This document shows positions 1 through 8,167 of a stretch of DNA of 61,809 bases, piece by piece. A program made the translations under genes and the position numbers. The notes under the pieces were generated by a model. That model had not been told where the DNA came from. It searched no databases and saw only the letters and a program-made list of their open reading frames with translations. Location of the stretch: positions 1 through 61,809 of the forward strand of contig CAMAPI010000005.1 in assembly GCA_945860065.1 (NCBI GenBank). The letters run 5' to 3'. Source of the DNA: Chryseobacterium gleum. Lineage in GTDB: Bacteria; Bacteroidota; Bacteroidia; Flavobacteriales_D; Crocinitomicaceae. The stretch's first letter is position 1; each line of letters opens with the position of its first letter.

Positions 1-983
1 CCGTATTCCGGCGTCATCACGTATAAGGAAACATCGGAGTGATCCAATATTTCTGTATCTGATTGACCAATTCCAGAAGTTTCCAAAATGATCAAATCGT
101 ACTTCGCTGCTTTCAGGATGCTAATCGCCTCCGCTACGTGCTTCGACAAGGCCAAATTGGACTGACGTGTTGCCAATGATCGCATGTACACGCGGTCACT
201 TTTAATCGAGTTCATGCGAATACGATCACCCAACAAAGCTCCACCAGTTTTGCGTTTCGACGGATCGACAGAAACCACAGCAATTTGCTTGTCCGTAAAG
301 TCAATTAAGAAACGACGCACCAATTCATCCACAAGGGATGATTTTCCAGATCCACCAGTTCCTGTAATTCCTAATACAGGAATCGCAGACTTATCTGAAA
401 TGGCATGAATTTCTTTTAATAAAGCACTGTTTTCTTCGGGATAATTTTCAGCTCCTGAAATCACGCGTGCAATCGTTGGAACGAATTTGTCCGCTAATTT
501 CGTCAGTACTTCTGGTGTACTTGGCAAAGAACTAGGTTCACCCACAGCGAAGTCACATTTCTCGATCAAATCGTTGATCATTCCTTGCAATCCCATGGAA
601 CGTCCATCATCAGGATGGTAGATGCGGGTAATACCGTATCCTTGTAATTCGGCGATTTCAGATGGAAGAATAGTTCCACCACCACCACCAAAAACTTTCA
701 CATGCGGCGCTCCTTTTTCCTGAAGCAAATCGTGCATGTATTTGAAGTATTCGATGTGTCCACCTTGATAAGACGTCATCGCAATTGCTTGAGCATCCTC
801 TTGAATCGCACAATCCACCACTTCTTCCACAGAGCGATCGTGTCCGAGGTGAATCACTTCACATCCCGTTGCTTGAATGATGCGGCGCATGATGTTGATG
901 GCTGCATCGTGGCCATCGAATAAAGAGGCCGCCGTTACGATGCGTATTTTATTGACTGGTTTGTAGGGAGCTACTTGTTCCAT
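1..983 (-). CDS. icmF: Fused isobutyryl/methylmalonyl-CoA mutase with G-protein chaperone (IcmF-type), 5' part only
   Basis: The reverse strand is open from an ATG at 983 to the window edge, giving about 327 N-terminal residues with no stop. Residues 10-140 form a B12-binding domain: the cofactor-base histidine motif DGHDAA at 23-28 and a glycine-rich FGGGGGT around 98-104. Around residues 205-214 follows a P-loop (GTGGSGKSS) and then DPSKRKTGG and GDRIRM, as in MeaB/ArgK GTPases. B12 domain first, MeaB-like GTPase second is the order of IcmF, in which the mutase domain follows; that part lies outside the window. IcmF interconverts acyl-CoA isomers (isobutyryl/n-butyryl, sometimes others) by adenosylcobalamin radical chemistry, and the G-domain protects or reloads the cofactor. 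Substrate specificity cannot be read from this part. A -7 promoter element lies about 25 bases upstream. Confidence 0.9.
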   Translation of the reverse strand, partial: MEQVAPYKPVNKIRIVTAASLFDGHDAAINIMRRIIQATGCEVIHLGHDRSVEEVVDCAIQEDAQAIAMTSYQGGHIEYFKYMHDLLQEKGAPHVKVFGGGGGTILPSEIAELQGYGITRIYHPDDGRSMGLQGMINDLIEKCDFAVGEPSSLPSTPEVLTKLADKFVPTIARVISGAENYPEENSALLKEIHAISDKSAIPVLGITGTGGSGKSSLVDELVRRFLIDFTDKQIAVVSVDPSKRKTGGALLGDRIRMNSIKSDRVYMRSLATRQSNLALSKHVAEAISILKAAKYDLIILETSGIGQSDTEILDHSDVSLYVMTPEY

Positions 984-1008
984 TCTATTTTACGTGTTTT
1001 TTGATAGA

Positions 1009-1016
1009 CAAAACTA
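1009..1016 (-). promoter_or_regulatory. Bacteroidota -7 element (icmF promoter)
   Basis: The + strand reads CAAAACTA, so the minus strand reads TAGTTTTG, matching TAnnTTTG. It lies 25 bases before the icmF ATG, predicting a leader of about 22 nt. The inference is from motif and position only. Confidence 0.55.
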
Positions 1017-1083
1017 CGGAAAAAATGCTGATTTTAGGGATCGACATGGGATCAAATCCACTAGGAGTTTCGCGTATATAAAC

Positions 1084-1338
1084 TTAATCGGCTGATTCGA
1101 ATTCCTTTCCGATGGAATTATACTCGGCTTCGGTGGATGCTACAAATCCATCCGCACTGGCTAGCATGTCCTGAATGCGAATGATTTCTGGATATTTTTC
1201 TGCGGTAATTTCAAGTGAAAACACCTGTTTTCCAATGCATTGCTTTTCGTAAAAATGACGCTCATCTACTATTTTGTAGAAGGACTTGTCATTTGCTAAT
1301 TTTCGATATTGCGGAAAAGGGTGTTGATTATCCATCAT
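1084..1338 (-). CDS. Small hypothetical protein (84 aa)
   Basis: A short frame of 84 codons between icmF and the YkgJ-like gene, reading from an ATG-ATG pair at 1338/1335 to a TAA at 1084. The protein is soluble and acidic at its C-terminus, with no signal peptide, membrane segment or cysteine cluster. I do not recognise the family. It is kept as a gene because it fills the gap between two flanking genes and its composition is protein-like. It lies head-to-head with the YkgJ-like gene at 1474 and about 100 bases before the icmF start on the same strand, so it could be read on into icmF. No clear TAnnTTTG element is visible upstream. Confidence 0.55.
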   Translation of the reverse strand: MMDNQHPFPQYRKLANDKSFYKIVDERHFYEKQCIGKQVFSLEITAEKYPEIIRIQDMLASADGFVASTEAEYNSIGKEFESAD

Positions 1339-1473
1339 GTGGTTTCATGAGATTCATTAATATCTGTGTAACTTACCTAAATCAGGTTCTGTTTTGTGTT
1401 TTCATGTGTTGTTCTCACACGACTATTATTCTCAATGATTGCCTATCTTCGTACAAATATACTATTAAGAATA

Positions 1474-1968
1474 ATGAATCAATTGAAGGAAAATGACCAA
1501 AATGCCTTGGAGTTAGCAAAACAGCAACTCGAACAGACGAAAAAGACATTCCGTAAGTGGAAGCAAAGCAAACCGAAAGAATTGGACCAACGTTTTCACC
1601 AAGCGCATACCCAAGAATTCCAAAAAATGGACTGTTTGACCTGTGCGAATTGCTGTAAAACAACGAGTCCCATTTTTCGGGATGCAGATATTCGTCGTAT
1701 TGCGAAACGCCTGCGAATCAAAGAATCTCAATTAATTGATCAATATTTAAAGATGGACGAAGAAAGCGATTATGTCTTAAAAAAATCGCCTTGTTCTTTT
1801 TTATACGACGATAATACCTGCTCGATTTATGAAGATCGTCCATTAGCTTGTCGCGAGTACCCACATACAGATCGCAAGAACATGTTTCAGATTTTAGAAC
1901 TCACAGCCACCAACACAACGGTTTGTCCTGCAGTTGCACGCATGGTAGAGAAAATAACGAATCAGTGA
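1474..1968 (+). CDS. YkgJ-family cysteine cluster protein (164 aa)
   Basis: From the ATG at 1474, the protein carries C54-x2-C57-x2-C60-C61 (in CLTCANCC), then further cysteines in a CSFLYDDNTCSIYEDRP-like stretch and CREYP. This is the signature of the YkgJ/UPF0153 family of putative Fe or Zn cluster proteins, whose biochemical role is not settled. The first 50 residues are charged and probably helical. An earlier in-frame ATG at 1396 would add a hydrophobic stretch; the start at 1474 is preferred because a near-consensus -7 element (TATCTTCG, 1443-1450) lies between the two. The TGA stop overlaps the GTG start of the deacetylase-like gene (GTGA at 1965-1968), so the two are probably translated from one mRNA. 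Confidence 0.82.
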   Translation: MNQLKENDQNALELAKQQLEQTKKTFRKWKQSKPKELDQRFHQAHTQEFQKMDCLTCANCCKTTSPIFRDADIRRIAKRLRIKESQLIDQYLKMDEESDYVLKKSPCSFLYDDNTCSIYEDRPLACREYPHTDRKNMFQILELTATNTTVCPAVARMVEKITNQ

Positions 1969-2861
1969 TTGCTTTTCATCCCATTTACGTTCATCCTTTA
2001 CCAGAAAACCACCGTTTTCCCATGGAGAAGTACGAGCTGCTCCCTAAACAATTGTTGCATGAAGGAACGGCAAACGAAGCGGATTTTTTTGAGCCTAGCA
2101 GCTTGGATTTAGCTAAGTTATTAGCGGTTCATTCTTCGGAATATTGGGGAAAATTATCCAATTTACAGTTATCTGACAGAGAACAACGCTTGAGTGGATT
2201 TGTGCATTCAGCTGAATTGATTCAACGAGAATTGTGCATCATGGAAGGCACACGTCGTCTGGCTGAGGAAGCACTCACGAAGAAAATTGGATTCAACATC
2301 GCCGGCGGCACGCACCATGCTTTTGCTGAACGGGGAGAGGGATTTTGCTTGTTAAACGATCAAGTCATAGCGGCCAATGATTTATTAACTAATCATTCCA
2401 TCAACAAAATCCTCATCATCGATTTGGATGTCCACCAAGGAAATGGAACCGCGGCCATGTTGCAAAACGATGATCGCGTGTTTACCTTCAGCATGCATGG
2501 ACGCAATAATTATCCGTTGCAGAAAGAACGATCAAATCTCGACGTCGAATTAGAAGATGGCATTCAAGACAAAGAATACCTGCACCTACTTTCCGAACAT
2601 TTGGATGGTATTTTATCCGGCTTTACGCCAGATTTCGTGTTTTACCAATGTGGCGTGGATATTTTGTCCAGCGACAAACTCGGTAAATTGGGCATCAGCA
2701 TGAAGGGTTGTCGGGAACGCGATCGCATCGTTTTTGATGCGGTTCGTCAACTGCAAACTCCTGTGGTTTGTACGATGGGAGGTGGATATAGTCCACAAAT
2801 TAAGGACATTGTAGAGGCTCATGCGCAAACCTTTCGAGTCGGAATGGATATCATCCTATGA
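1965..2861 (+). CDS. Histone deacetylase superfamily (AcuC/HDAC-like) zinc deacetylase
   Basis: A 298-residue protein of the arginase/deacetylase fold. All catalytic signatures of active zinc deacetylases are present: the His pair H117-H118 in GGTHHAF, metal ligands D155 and H157 in DLDVHQGNG, a third aspartate D232 in CGVDIL, and the transition-state tyrosine Y275 in MGGGYSP. It therefore should hydrolyse acyl-lysine, acetylpolyamine or a related amide; the substrate cannot be deduced. A GTG start at 1965 is chosen because it overlaps the upstream stop by four bases and the family consensus (FHPxYxHPLPxxHRFPxxKY) begins directly after it. Longer frames upstream only run through the other gene. 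It is second in a two-gene operon with the YkgJ-like gene. Confidence 0.9.
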   Translation: MIAFHPIYVHPLPENHRFPMEKYELLPKQLLHEGTANEADFFEPSSLDLAKLLAVHSSEYWGKLSNLQLSDREQRLSGFVHSAELIQRELCIMEGTRRLAEEALTKKIGFNIAGGTHHAFAERGEGFCLLNDQVIAANDLLTNHSINKILIIDLDVHQGNGTAAMLQNDDRVFTFSMHGRNNYPLQKERSNLDVELEDGIQDKEYLHLLSEHLDGILSGFTPDFVFYQCGVDILSSDKLGKLGISMKGCRERDRIVFDAVRQLQTPVVCTMGGGYSPQIKDIVEAHAQTFRVGMDIIL

Positions 2862-2869
2862 TATTTCCG

Positions 2870-2877
2870 TAAATTTG
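2870..2877 (+). promoter_or_regulatory. -7 element TAAATTTG (SDR promoter)
   Basis: Exact match to TAnnTTTG in the 70-base gap after the deacetylase gene. It predicts a leader of about 52 nt for the dehydrogenase at 2932. Confidence 0.5.
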
Positions 2878-2931
2878 ACAATTAATCGAATTCTTAAATC
2901 AGAAACAAAAATCAATATTTAATAAAAAAAA

Positions 2932-3717
2932 ATGATAAAAACAGCACTCATTACAGGCGCTTCAAGTGGAATAGGAAAAGAACTCGCACGCATTCACGCA
3001 GCAAAAGGAGGTGACTTGATTTTAGTTGCTCGTCGAACAGAAGCGTTGGAAGCACTAAAAACCGAATTGGAATCCACTTACGGTGTTCAAGTAAACACAT
3101 TTACACAAGACTTAAGTCAAATACACGCAGCGAAAAAAGTATACGATTTTGTCAATCATTCTGGATTAGAAGTGGACTATTTGATGAACAATGCAGGATT
3201 TGGTGGACATGGTGAATTTATTGATCGTCCATTGGATAAAGATTTGGAAATGATTCAATTGAATGTTTCAGCCTTGGTCGAATTAACACACTTTTTCCTT
3301 CAAGACATGAAAGAACGTGGACACGGTAAAATTTTGAACACAGCGAGTACAGCTGGATTTCTCCCTGGACCTTTACAAGCGACGTATTTTGCGACGAAAG
3401 CATTCGTTATTTCGTTTACGGAAGGACTTTCCTACGAACTTAGAAATTCCGGAATAACAGTAACGGCACTTTGTCCGGGTCCAGTGAAAACGGAATTTGA
3501 GCACGTGGCTGGACTAGAGGGCGGAACGATGTTCGACAAAGGAGCTTCTGCATATAAAACGGCAAAATCCGGTTATGATGCCATGATGAATGGGAAAGTG
3601 ATTCAGATTTCTGAGTTTTCTTTATCGATTTTAATCCGCATTTTCCTACCAATTATTCCATTAAAATGGCTTTCTGCGGTGGTTGAAAAAATGCAAACGG
3701 TTCCGAAGAAGTCTTAG
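2932..3717 (+). CDS. Short-chain dehydrogenase/reductase (DltE-like SDR)
   Basis: A 261-residue classical SDR. TGASSGIG at residues 8-15 is the NAD(P) dinucleotide-binding loop, NNAG at 86-89 stabilises the central sheet, and the catalytic Ser139, Tyr152 and Lys156 (YFATK) are intact. R35-R36 just after the second strand suggests a preference for NADP(H), which is an inference. The C-terminal 40 residues are hydrophobic and proline-rich, as in the DltE/YqjQ-like subgroup, and could rest on the membrane. The substrate is unknown. It has its own promoter upstream and tatA follows after 30 bases with a separate promoter. Confidence 0.9.
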   Translation: MIKTALITGASSGIGKELARIHAAKGGDLILVARRTEALEALKTELESTYGVQVNTFTQDLSQIHAAKKVYDFVNHSGLEVDYLMNNAGFGGHGEFIDRPLDKDLEMIQLNVSALVELTHFFLQDMKERGHGKILNTASTAGFLPGPLQATYFATKAFVISFTEGLSYELRNSGITVTALCPGPVKTEFEHVAGLEGGTMFDKGASAYKTAKSGYDAMMNGKVIQISEFSLSILIRIFLPIIPLKWLSAVVEKMQTVPKKS

Positions 3718-3735
3718 GTTCTGTTAAAATAGTTA

Positions 3736-3743
3736 TACCTTTG
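3736..3743 (+). promoter_or_regulatory. -7 element TACCTTTG immediately before tatA
   Basis: Exact TAnnTTTG with only four bases between its final G and the tatA ATG at 3748. With the usual -7 geometry, transcription would begin at or one base before the start codon, so the mRNA would be leaderless or nearly so. Confidence 0.65.
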
Positions 3744-3747
3744 TTTT

Positions 3748-4200
3748 ATGAACATGATGCCATTGTTTTTAGGGGATGTTGCTGGATCTGAAATCGTTGT
3801 TATATTAATCGTTATTTTATTGTTTTTTGGATCAAAAAGCATTCCTGGAATTGCCAAAACAATGGGACAGGCAATGTATCAAATTCGAAATGCATCCAAC
3901 GAATTGCAACAGGAGATTAAAAAATCTGGCGTTGGAATCAAAGAAGAGCTTAATATCAATGCTATCCTGAAGGAAACACAGGAACAATTGGTTCAACCCT
4001 TGGATCAAATGTATTCTGATGTAGAGAACAGCATGCATTACACTGGACGACCTCAAACGCCAATAGAAAAAGCAGTGGTGCAGGATGAAGAACTTGCCGC
4101 AGAAGAAACACCAGTAATATCAGTAGAAGAAACAATAGAAACCGAAGTGACAATTGTCGCTGAGGAAAAAAGCATAGAACCTAAAAAACCAGTGGAATAA
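3748..4200 (+). CDS. tatA: Twin-arginine translocase subunit TatA-like protein with long acidic tail
   Basis: A 150-residue protein with one N-terminal membrane helix (about residues 13-29), the FGSKSIPG hinge that corresponds to FGPKKLPE of TatA/TatB, and an amphipathic helix after it. TatA oligomers form the conduit of the Tat pathway, which exports folded, often cofactor-containing proteins. The tail beyond residue 70 is unusually long and rich in glutamate, valine and threonine, with low complexity. No tatC is in the window. A Tat-type leader is found on the glycosylasparaginase at 43382. The stop overlaps the purE start by one base (TAATG), so the two are co-translated. Internal ATGs at 3754 and 3757 are possible alternative starts. 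Confidence 0.85.
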   Translation: MNMMPLFLGDVAGSEIVVILIVILLFFGSKSIPGIAKTMGQAMYQIRNASNELQQEIKKSGVGIKEELNINAILKETQEQLVQPLDQMYSDVENSMHYTGRPQTPIEKAVVQDEELAAEETPVISVEETIETEVTIVAEEKSIEPKKPVE

Positions 4201-4685
4201 TGGTACACGTTGGAATCATCATGGGTAGCAAGTCAGATTTGCCAATTATGAAGGAGGCAAAACTCATTTTGGACGAATTTGGAATCACTTCTGAAGTAGA
4301 AATCGTTTCTGCACATCGCACACCAGAGAAAATGGTGGCTTATGCGAAAGAAGCAGCTGGAAGAGGAATCAAAGTAATCATCGCAGGAGCTGGGGGTGCT
4401 GCGCATCTTCCGGGAATGACGGCCTCAATGACATCCTTACCTGTGATTGGTGTTCCCATTAAATCTTCTAATTCCATCGATGGGTGGGATTCAATTCTCA
4501 GTATTCTTCAAATGCCAAATGGGATTCCAGTAGCAACAGTCGCATTAAATGCAGCGAAAAATGCAGGGATTTTGGCAGCTCGCATTATTGGAGCTTTTGA
4601 TTCAGAAGTTCAAGCGAAAATGGATGCTTACGCAATTACTATGAAGGAAATGGTGGAGGAAAGCGGGAAGAATCTAGAGGTTTAA
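4200..4685 (+). CDS. purE: N5-carboxyaminoimidazole ribonucleotide mutase
   Basis: A 161-residue class I Pur[11 protein letters not shown] near the N-terminus, SAHRTP with His39, and [11 protein letters not shown] around 63-73 are the AIR/CAIR-binding signatures. It converts N5-CAIR to CAIR in de novo purine synthesis. Its partner purK is in this window but 53 kb away (57429), so the usual purEK operon has been split. The gene is coupled to tatA by a one-base stop/start overlap. It meets the convergent exo-muramidase-like gene one base after its own stop, with no terminator visible between them. Confidence 0.96.
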   Translation: MVHVGIIMGSKSDLPIMKEAKLILDEFGITSEVEIVSAHRTPEKMVAYAKEAAGRGIKVIIAGAGGAAHLPGMTASMTSLPVIGVPIKSSNSIDGWDSILSILQMPNGIPVATVALNAAKNAGILAARIIGAFDSEVQAKMDAYAITMKEMVEESGKNLEV

Positions 4686-4686
4686 T

Positions 4687-5988
4687 CTATTCGTACAATA
4701 AATACTTCTTACGAGTTGCCATAAAGGCATCCAATCCAGGCTTCCAGGTTTCTCTGATTTCTTTAGCACTCCATCCTTTGTATAATTGTTCTTTTAAAGT
4801 AGCCGTTCCAGCTAGTCGATTAAAGAATCCATTTTGATCAATAAACACGGCTGAATCACCCAATAAATCCCTTGCTTGAATCAGGTAATTCAAGTTTATT
4901 TCATAACTTCTTTTGGAACTGCCGCTGGATAAATCATACCCGAAACATAATTTATTCATTTGTGGCGGCGTCTTTGCTCCAGGTGTTGGTATCGGTGTAA
5001 AGGAAAAGTCCATTTTCGGGAAGCGTGGGTGTCCATAAAACTCAAACGGTTTATCCGTTCCACGTCCAATACTTACCGTTGTGGCTTCAAATAAACACAA
5101 GCTTGGATATAAGGAAATCGCCCCATCTGTGCGTAAATTTGGTGAAGGAGCAACTGGTAAGGTGTATTTCAACTTGTGCTTGTAATTTTTACAAGGAATC
5201 ACCCATAAATTGCAACGTATCCCATTATTTAACCATGATTCCCCATTAATCATCATCGCATATTCGCCAATGGTCATGCCGTACACAATCGGAACAGGAT
5301 GCATACCCACGAACGATTTGTATTCTTTCTCTAAAATGGGCCCATCTATGTAATGCCCATTTGGATTCGGACGATCCAACACCACCAACTGCTTGTTGTT
5401 TTCAGCACAAGCTTCCATCACATAATGTAGCGTGGAAATAAAGGTATAGAAACGAACGCCCACATCTTGTATATCATAAATAACGACATCGACATCCTCT
5501 AACTGCTGAGCTGATGGTTTTTTGTTATTTCCATACAAGGAAACTAAGGGAATTCCTGTTTTTTCATCGATGGAATGAAGTACCTTTTCACCGGCGTCGA
5601 CATCTCCACGAAATCCGTGTTCGGGGGAGAACACTTTCACAACATTGAGTTTCAAAGAAATTAATGTGTCCACCAAATGAACTCCTTTGACCATCGATGT
5701 CTGATTTCCAACCACAGCAATGCTTTTTCCAGCCAAGGAATCCACGAATAAATGTAAGCGATCAATACCCAGAAGTGGTTTTTTGACGTCCTGCTGATTG
5801 CTAGTGAAAAATGGACGATCTACTTTTATGGTATCATCTATAACCATAGTTCCTACCGCCATCGGATGTTCTCCTTTCACATTTTGTACACAACTGAAAA
5901 GTAAAAACACAGAAATTGTTTTCAAGCACAGAAGCTTTGTGTATTTTTGAAGCTTAAATAACAACAATTTGTCCTTCGAAATTTTCAT
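4687..5988 (-). CDS. DUF1343 / NamZ-like exo-beta-N-acetylmuramidase lipoprotein
   Basis: About 433 residues from an ATG at 5988. The DUF1343 core is clear: SPEHGFRGDVDAGE, SLYGNNKKP, YDIQDVGVRFYT, VVLDRPNPNG and SIGRGTDKPFE. The characterised family member NamZ of Bacillus subtilis removes terminal MurNAc from peptidoglycan fragments. The protein starts with a hydrophobic stretch ending in LLFSC, so Cys33 is a likely lipidation site and the enzyme would be periplasmic and membrane-anchored. The n-region before it is unusually long (about 20 residues); a non-ATG start further in is possible. The first 20 bases overlap the start of the divergent permease gene at 5969. Confidence 0.85.
   Translation of the reverse strand: MKISKDKLLLFKLQKYTKLLCLKTISVFLLFSCVQNVKGEHPMAVGTMVIDDTIKVDRPFFTSNQQDVKKPLLGIDRLHLFVDSLAGKSIAVVGNQTSMVKGVHLVDTLISLKLNVVKVFSPEHGFRGDVDAGEKVLHSIDEKTGIPLVSLYGNNKKPSAQQLEDVDVVIYDIQDVGVRFYTFISTLHYVMEACAENNKQLVVLDRPNPNGHYIDGPILEKEYKSFVGMHPVPIVYGMTIGEYAMMINGESWLNNGIRCNLWVIPCKNYKHKLKYTLPVAPSPNLRTDGAISLYPSLCLFEATTVSIGRGTDKPFEFYGHPRFPKMDFSFTPIPTPGAKTPPQMNKLCFGYDLSSGSSKRSYEINLNYLIQARDLLGDSAVFIDQNGFFNRLAGTATLKEQLYKGWSAKEIRETWKPGLDAFMATRKKYLLYE
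5942..5949 (+). promoter_or_regulatory. -7 element TATTTTTG inside the muramidase leader region
   Basis: Exact TAnnTTTG twenty bases before the TTG start of the permease gene. It lies inside the signal-peptide codons of the opposite gene, so the two divergent genes share this stretch. Confidence 0.5.
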
Positions 5989-7642
5989 ATCACGTCGTCT
6001 CATCCAAAATAAGCTACAAGGTATGAAAGTTTCCAAACCCATTGTACGCATATCGATCATAAGTATTGCACTTGCCATTGTTGTTAACCTTGTCACGGTT
6101 GCAATCGTTACTGGATTTCAACATGAAGTGCGCAACAAAATTACGGGTTTTAATGCTCCTCTTTTCATTTCGAAGAAAGGAACAAAGCAGATTTTCGAGG
6201 GTGATGCGGTTTTTAAAAATCAAAAATCACTTCAGGAACTTGTAGGAATAAGTGGCTTGAAACAGGTTTCCCCAGTCGTATTTAAGCCAGCAATGCTGCA
6301 GTCCACGCGTTTTACAGATACGATTCAACTTTCCTCTGGGAAGGATTCTTTGATTAGCCGTCAGGATATTGTTGGGGTGGTTATGAAAGGAGTGGAGCCA
6401 AGCTATGATTGGACGTTCATTCGTAAAAATCTGTTGGAAGGACGTGTCTTGAATTTTCACGCCAAACAAGAGGAATTGGTACTGTCAAAACGTATGGCGG
6501 ACCAGTTAAATTATTCCTTGAATGATACCATCTCCGTTTATTATGTGAAAAATCAACCTGTTTTGAGAAAGTACAAGGTGGTGGGGATTTATCAGACAGG
6601 ATTCGAGGAATATGATCAGAAATTGGTCTTCTGCCGCTTACCTGAAGTTCAGAAAATGAATGATTTCGGTATCAAAACGAAAATCGTTATCGACGATAAA
6701 TTAACGAATGGTAAGATTGTGTTGAAAGCCACAGTAGAGGGTCGAGCGTCGAACTTGCTCTATGATTGGGGTTCTGGACCTGATATCTATGGTGGATTCT
6801 ATTTGTCCGATCTGAGCGATACTACTTTTCGATTAGTTGTCTATCAGTCTGATCTATTAAAAGGAACGCAAACGCCTATCGACACAAGTTATTTGCGAAT
6901 CAACTGTTCTATGCCATTTGTTGCCTCGACGTCGCTTATTCGGGACGAAAATGGGGAATTAATGAAGGAATCCATCGGCACCGATTCCTACCAAATGACT
7001 TCGAGCCTTGCTTCTGTGCAAGTCACAGAAACGGAAGGACTGGGAACCGGGAAGAATTTTGTTTCAGGATTTGAAGTGATAATCACTGATTGGAATGACC
7101 TGAAGCACGTGGAAGAGGAAATTCGTTCCATCATCGAAATGCGTCCGAATGAAAACAACGAACTCATGCAAGTCAGTAGTATTTTGGACACAGAAAAAGA
7201 TCTTTTTGCCTGGTTAAGTTTCTTGGATTACAACGTGTACATCATCATCTTTTTGATGTTACTGATTGGAGTCATTAATGTTGGCTCGGCTATGCTCGTC
7301 CTGATTGTTGTTCGCACCAACTTGATTGGAATCTTGAAAGCGATGGGGGCAAGAGATTGGTCGATTCGAAAGTTGTTTATGTATCAAGCAGCACATTTTA
7401 TTGGAAGAGGACTTTTTTACGGAAATATTGTTGGCTTCTTTCTTTGCTATGTTCAACTGAAATTCACTCCCCTTAAGTTAGACCCCCTTGTCTATTACCT
7501 CGATAAAGTCCCTATGGAAATCAATCCAATTTCATGGATTCTAGTGAATGCGATTACGTTTTGTGTGTGTATGATTTCCCTGATTGTCCCAAGTTATGTG
7601 GTGACCAAAATTAGTCCCACAAAAGCCATCCGATTTAATTAA
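5969..7642 (+). CDS. FtsX/LolC-like ABC transporter permease
   Basis: A 557-residue protein with one N-terminal membrane helix (about 27-49), a large extracytoplasmic domain of roughly 370 residues (MacB-PCD type) and three C-terminal helices with the FtsX signature (VIxLxxGIxxKAMGA-like, seen as LIGILKAMGARDWSIRK). Such proteins pair with a cytoplasmic ATPase in lipoprotein release or macrolide-type export; no ATPase gene is adjacent, so the partner is elsewhere. The start is taken as TTG at 5969. The frame is closed by TGA at 5948 with no ATG in between, homologues begin with a conserved LEFFIAxR-like segment that is present here (FEIFISRR), and a -7 element precedes it. The next ATG at 6023 would lose that segment. 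Confidence 0.85.
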   Translation: MSFEIFISRRLIQNKLQGMKVSKPIVRISIISIALAIVVNLVTVAIVTGFQHEVRNKITGFNAPLFISKKGTKQIFEGDAVFKNQKSLQELVGISGLKQVSPVVFKPAMLQSTRFTDTIQLSSGKDSLISRQDIVGVVMKGVEPSYDWTFIRKNLLEGRVLNFHAKQEELVLSKRMADQLNYSLNDTISVYYVKNQPVLRKYKVVGIYQTGFEEYDQKLVFCRLPEVQKMNDFGIKTKIVIDDKLTNGKIVLKATVEGRASNLLYDWGSGPDIYGGFYLSDLSDTTFRLVVYQSDLLKGTQTPIDTSYLRINCSMPFVASTSLIRDENGELMKESIGTDSYQMTSSLASVQVTETEGLGTGKNFVSGFEVIITDWNDLKHVEEEIRSIIEMRPNENNELMQVSSILDTEKDLFAWLSFLDYNVYIIIFLMLLIGVINVGSAMLVLIVVRTNLIGILKAMGARDWSIRKLFMYQAAHFIGRGLFYGNIVGFFLCYVQLKFTPLKLDPLVYYLDKVPMEINPISWILVNAITFCVCMISLIVPSYVVTKISPTKAIRFN

Positions 7643-7645
7643 ATC

Positions 7646-8167
7646 ATGCTTTTTCAACACAACGAAGAGGTTAGCATCCTCAATGAAGTAGGGATATACC
7701 GCGTCCAACGTGCCGAAGGAACTTTTTTGTGGTTAGAAGATGAACACGGATTTGATCGAAAAGTGTCGGTAGAATTTGTGGTTCGACGAAAACAAATCCA
7801 TGTCAATAAAGTACCAATCAAGGATGATTTATCTGCGAATAGTTCTAGGAAATCGAATAAAAACGAAGAAACGCCATCAATCGATTTACATCACCATGAA
7901 TTGAACTTGGATGAGCGATTCCTGAGTAAGCACGATATTTTAGTTGCTCAAATCGACGCGTTTAAACGATTTTGCAATCAAATGATTCAGTTAAAAACAA
8001 AACGTTTTCGCGTGGTTCATGGAATCGGGGAGGGAAGGTTGAAAACGGAGTTGAGAACCTTAATTCTCAGTAAAGATGGCTTATCGATACATGATGATCA
8101 AGTCACACGCGGAAAAGTCGGGGCTTCATTGATTGAAATTCAAACGTCCGTCGCGAAGCCTTTTTAA
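7646..8167 (+). CDS. Smr-domain protein
   Basis: 173 residues. The N-terminal 60 residues look like a small beta-rich region; a charged linker follows. Residues from about 78 carry an Smr domain: IDLHHHEL with the DLH motif, the helix around the FKRFCNQM stretch, VVHGIGEGRLK with the HGxGxG loop, and a final strand. Smr domains of MutS2 and cytoplasmic Smr proteins bind or nick branched nucleic acid, or cut RNA. The gene follows the permease by three bases and is likely co-transcribed. Its stop overlaps the convergent gene at 8164 by four bases. Confidence 0.85.
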   Translation: MLFQHNEEVSILNEVGIYRVQRAEGTFLWLEDEHGFDRKVSVEFVVRRKQIHVNKVPIKDDLSANSSRKSNKNEETPSIDLHHHELNLDERFLSKHDILVAQIDAFKRFCNQMIQLKTKRFRVVHGIGEGRLKTELRTLILSKDGLSIHDDQVTRGKVGASLIEIQTSVAKPF

